The notes beneath the pieces are model-generated. The model was given only the letters and a program-made list of their open reading frames with translations, searched no databases and was not told the origin of the DNA. 35,882 bases of DNA from Oscillospiraceae bacterium (GTDB lineage: Bacteria; Bacillota; Clostridia; Oscillospirales; Ruminococcaceae): NCBI GenBank assembly GCA_012729855.1, contig JAAYCI010000090.1:1-35882 (forward strand), given 5' to 3'. Both the position numbers and the translations under genes were made by a program. Positions 34,834 through 35,882 of the stretch are shown in pieces; positions within the stretch are counted from its first letter, which is position 1; every line of letters begins with the position of its first letter.

Positions 34834-35600
34834 ATGAAAAACACCCAGAGCCGACACGATATCCCCGATAAAGTCTGGTTGCTGTTGGAGCCGCTGCTGC
34901 CCGGCCAAGAAGGTCAATGGGGTGGTGTGGCGGAAGACAACCGACTGTTTTTGAACGGTGTGTTTTGGGAAATGCGCACTGGTGCGCCGTGGCGTGATCT
35001 GCCGCCTGAATACGGGAAATGGAACACTGTATACCAGCGGTTTCGCCGTTGGCGCGATAAGGGTATCTGGGAAAAGATATTGGAAATACTTATTGATGAG
35101 CCTGACTTTGAATGGCTGATGATAGACGCCAGCCATGTCAAGGTTCATCCACATGCCGCCGGAGCAAGGGGCGGGAATCAAGATATGGAACGTACAAAAG
35201 GGGGCTCAACACCAAGATACATCTGGCCGTGGATGCAAATGGTATGCCGGTCAGAATACTTGTTACAGCAGGTACCGTTGCGGATTGCAAGCAAGCTGTC
35301 GCGTTGATTGACGGATTCACAGCAGAATATCTGCTCGCAGACCGTGGATATGACACAAACGAGATTATTGAAAAAGCAATTACCGCTGGAATGCAGGTTG
35401 TCATTCCGCCCAAAAGGAACCGAAAAGAGCAGCGGGAGTATGACAAGTATTTGTATAAAATTCGCCATATCGTTGAAAATACTTTTTTGCACTTAAAGCG
35501 TTGGCGGGGAATTACAACTCGCTATGCCAAGACAACAGCTTCTTTTGTTGCCGCTATTCAAATCAGGTGCATTGCTCTTTGGGCAAACATTCTTGCTTGA
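34834..35600 (+). mobile_element. IS5-family transposase, two frames joined by a -1 frameshift
   Basis: The first frame (34834-35307) starts at an ATG with GGGAGG upstream and encodes the N-terminal part: DIPDKVWLLLEPLLPG, then FLNGVFWEMRTGAPWRDLPPEYG (DUF4096-type domain) and the first catalytic Asp in MIDASHVKVHPHAAGARGG. The second frame, -1 relative to it, continues from about 35196 to 35600: GLNTKIHLAVDANG, the second Asp in LLADRGYD, and the Glu in HIVENTFLHLKRWRGITTRYAK. Homologous proteins run GG(A/G)LNTKIHLAV in one chain, so the join is at A4G5 (35196-35204). The IS427 subgroup often uses a programmed frameshift here, giving about 255 residues. All three DDE residues are present, so the element may be active if the shift occurs. 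Confidence 0.85.
35196..35204 (+). promoter_or_regulatory. Candidate frameshift site AAAAGGGGG
   Basis: In the upstream frame the codons are ACA AAA GGG GGC; the downstream frame reads AAA AGG GGG CTC. A Lys-tRNA on AAA could slip back one base on the A-run. Whether this is programmed shifting or an inactivating indel cannot be decided from one copy. Confidence 0.5.
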
Positions 35601-35604
35601 CTCG

Positions 35605-35626
35605 TGTCAACATGGAACTGTTGACA
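35605..35626. repeat. Palindrome right of the IS5-type transposase
   Basis: TGTCAACA (35605-35612) pairs with TGTTGACA (35619-35626) around TGGAAC, five bases after the transposase stop. Its core matches that of the palindrome left of the element, with transitions. No full terminal inverted repeat of the IS could be located with confidence. Confidence 0.6.
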
Positions 35627-35745
35627 AAGCCCCTAAATATGTAGCGTGGAAGTCCAAAAAGCATGCGCAAGGATGTGGTTTGTGGTAGAATAGAGATAAG
35701 AAAAGGCGATAGGATGTGAAACATCGATGATGACCGAGCGGGATG
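35627..35745. other. Stretch between two insertion-sequence parts
   Basis: About 120 bases without a gene. It includes a TGGTAGAAT extended -10-like site (about 35683-35691, plus strand) followed by no sensible start, and the join to the IS256-type fragment near 35745. It is presumably IS debris. Confidence 0.4.
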
Positions 35746-35882
35746 GGCATGGATGGCCTTGAGCATCTTGGCCACCAGCTTCATCTTGCCGCGTGGCGTG
35801 GCCGAGAACACATTGCGATAGAAGTGGACTACACAGCGTTGGTACTTGGCCTGCGGGAACACCTCGGCCACCGCCTCCAGCA
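35746..35882 (-). pseudogene. IS256-family (mutator) transposase fragment
   Basis: Minus-strand frame entering from beyond the right edge, reading LEAVAEVFPQAKYQRCVVHF and then YRNVFSATPRGKMKLVAKML, which is the central part of IS256-type transposases (QRCxVHxxRN). Similarity ends after K-A-I-H-A at about 35746; the frame continues into unrelated sequence (HPARSSS) and stops at 35563. The C-terminal third, including the catalytic Glu, is missing, so this end is truncated. The N-terminal part lies outside the window. Confidence 0.85.

Overview
The window looks like a chromosomal segment of a GC-rich Clostridia-type Firmicute, most plausibly a gut Oscillospirales/Ruminococcaceae member. The evidence is the Gram-positive order rimP-nusA-ylxR-ylxQ-infB-rbfA-nrnA-truB-ribF-rpsO-pnp, strong GGAGG ribosome binding sites often paired with GTG or TTG starts, sigma-A type promoters, a two-subunit iron-sulfur serine dehydratase and a SigH-like sigma factor. 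No taxon can be proved from the sequence alone.

Layout. 1-0.6 kb: the end of an unidentified gene and a short serine-recombinase-domain protein that lacks the catalytic serine; this is the edge of an accessory region. It stops at a stand-alone tRNA-Pro(UGG) with its own promoter and terminator (minus strand). 0.8-7.5 kb: a metallo-beta-lactamase-fold hydrolase, an unrecognised lipoprotein, glycyl-tRNA synthetase (plus strand), an M20 amidohydrolase and a membrane diguanylate cyclase that is split by a frameshift. 7.6-19.2 kb: the long translation/RNA-metabolism operon, with a promoter and an attenuator-like hairpin at its head, an unusual structured leader, a row of four hairpins between nusA and ylxR, an internal promoter before rpsO and a terminator after pnp. 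19.2-21.4 kb: L-serine dehydratase sdaAB-sdaAA and a flavin-fold (PPOX) protein. 21.4-22.4 kb: about 1 kb without a credible gene; it holds two divergent promoters around a palindrome and a dead 14-codon start of a minus-strand gene. 22.5-28.9 kb: a GH36 alpha-galactosidase, a zinc-ribbon protein, a SigH-like sigma factor, a V4R-sensor/diguanylate-cyclase gene pair, and a ferredoxin-nitroreductase. 29.0-34.1 kb: a family 2 glycosyltransferase with a coupled membrane protein, then gltX and glnS side by side. 34.1-35.9 kb: a deleted diguanylate cyclase remnant, an IS5-type insertion sequence whose transposase needs a -1 frameshift, and a truncated IS256-type transposase running off the window.

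How the genes work together. The core is housekeeping: ribosome maturation (RimP, RbfA, TruB), initiation (IF-2), transcription elongation/termination (NusA), RNA turnover (NrnA, PNPase), a flavin cofactor enzyme (RibF) and aminoacylation of Gly, Glu and Gln tRNAs. The accessory islands carry signalling (three GGDEF loci, one intact and paired with a V4R ligand sensor), sugar and amino-acid catabolism (alpha-galactosidase, serine dehydratase) and mobile elements at both ends.

I found no CRISPR array, phage module, toxin-antitoxin pair or recognised defence system. The best candidates for something undescribed are the V4R-GGDEF pair, the structured RNA segments in the nusA operon (rimP leader and nusA-ylxR hairpin row), and the divergent-promoter/palindrome region upstream of the alpha-galactosidase.
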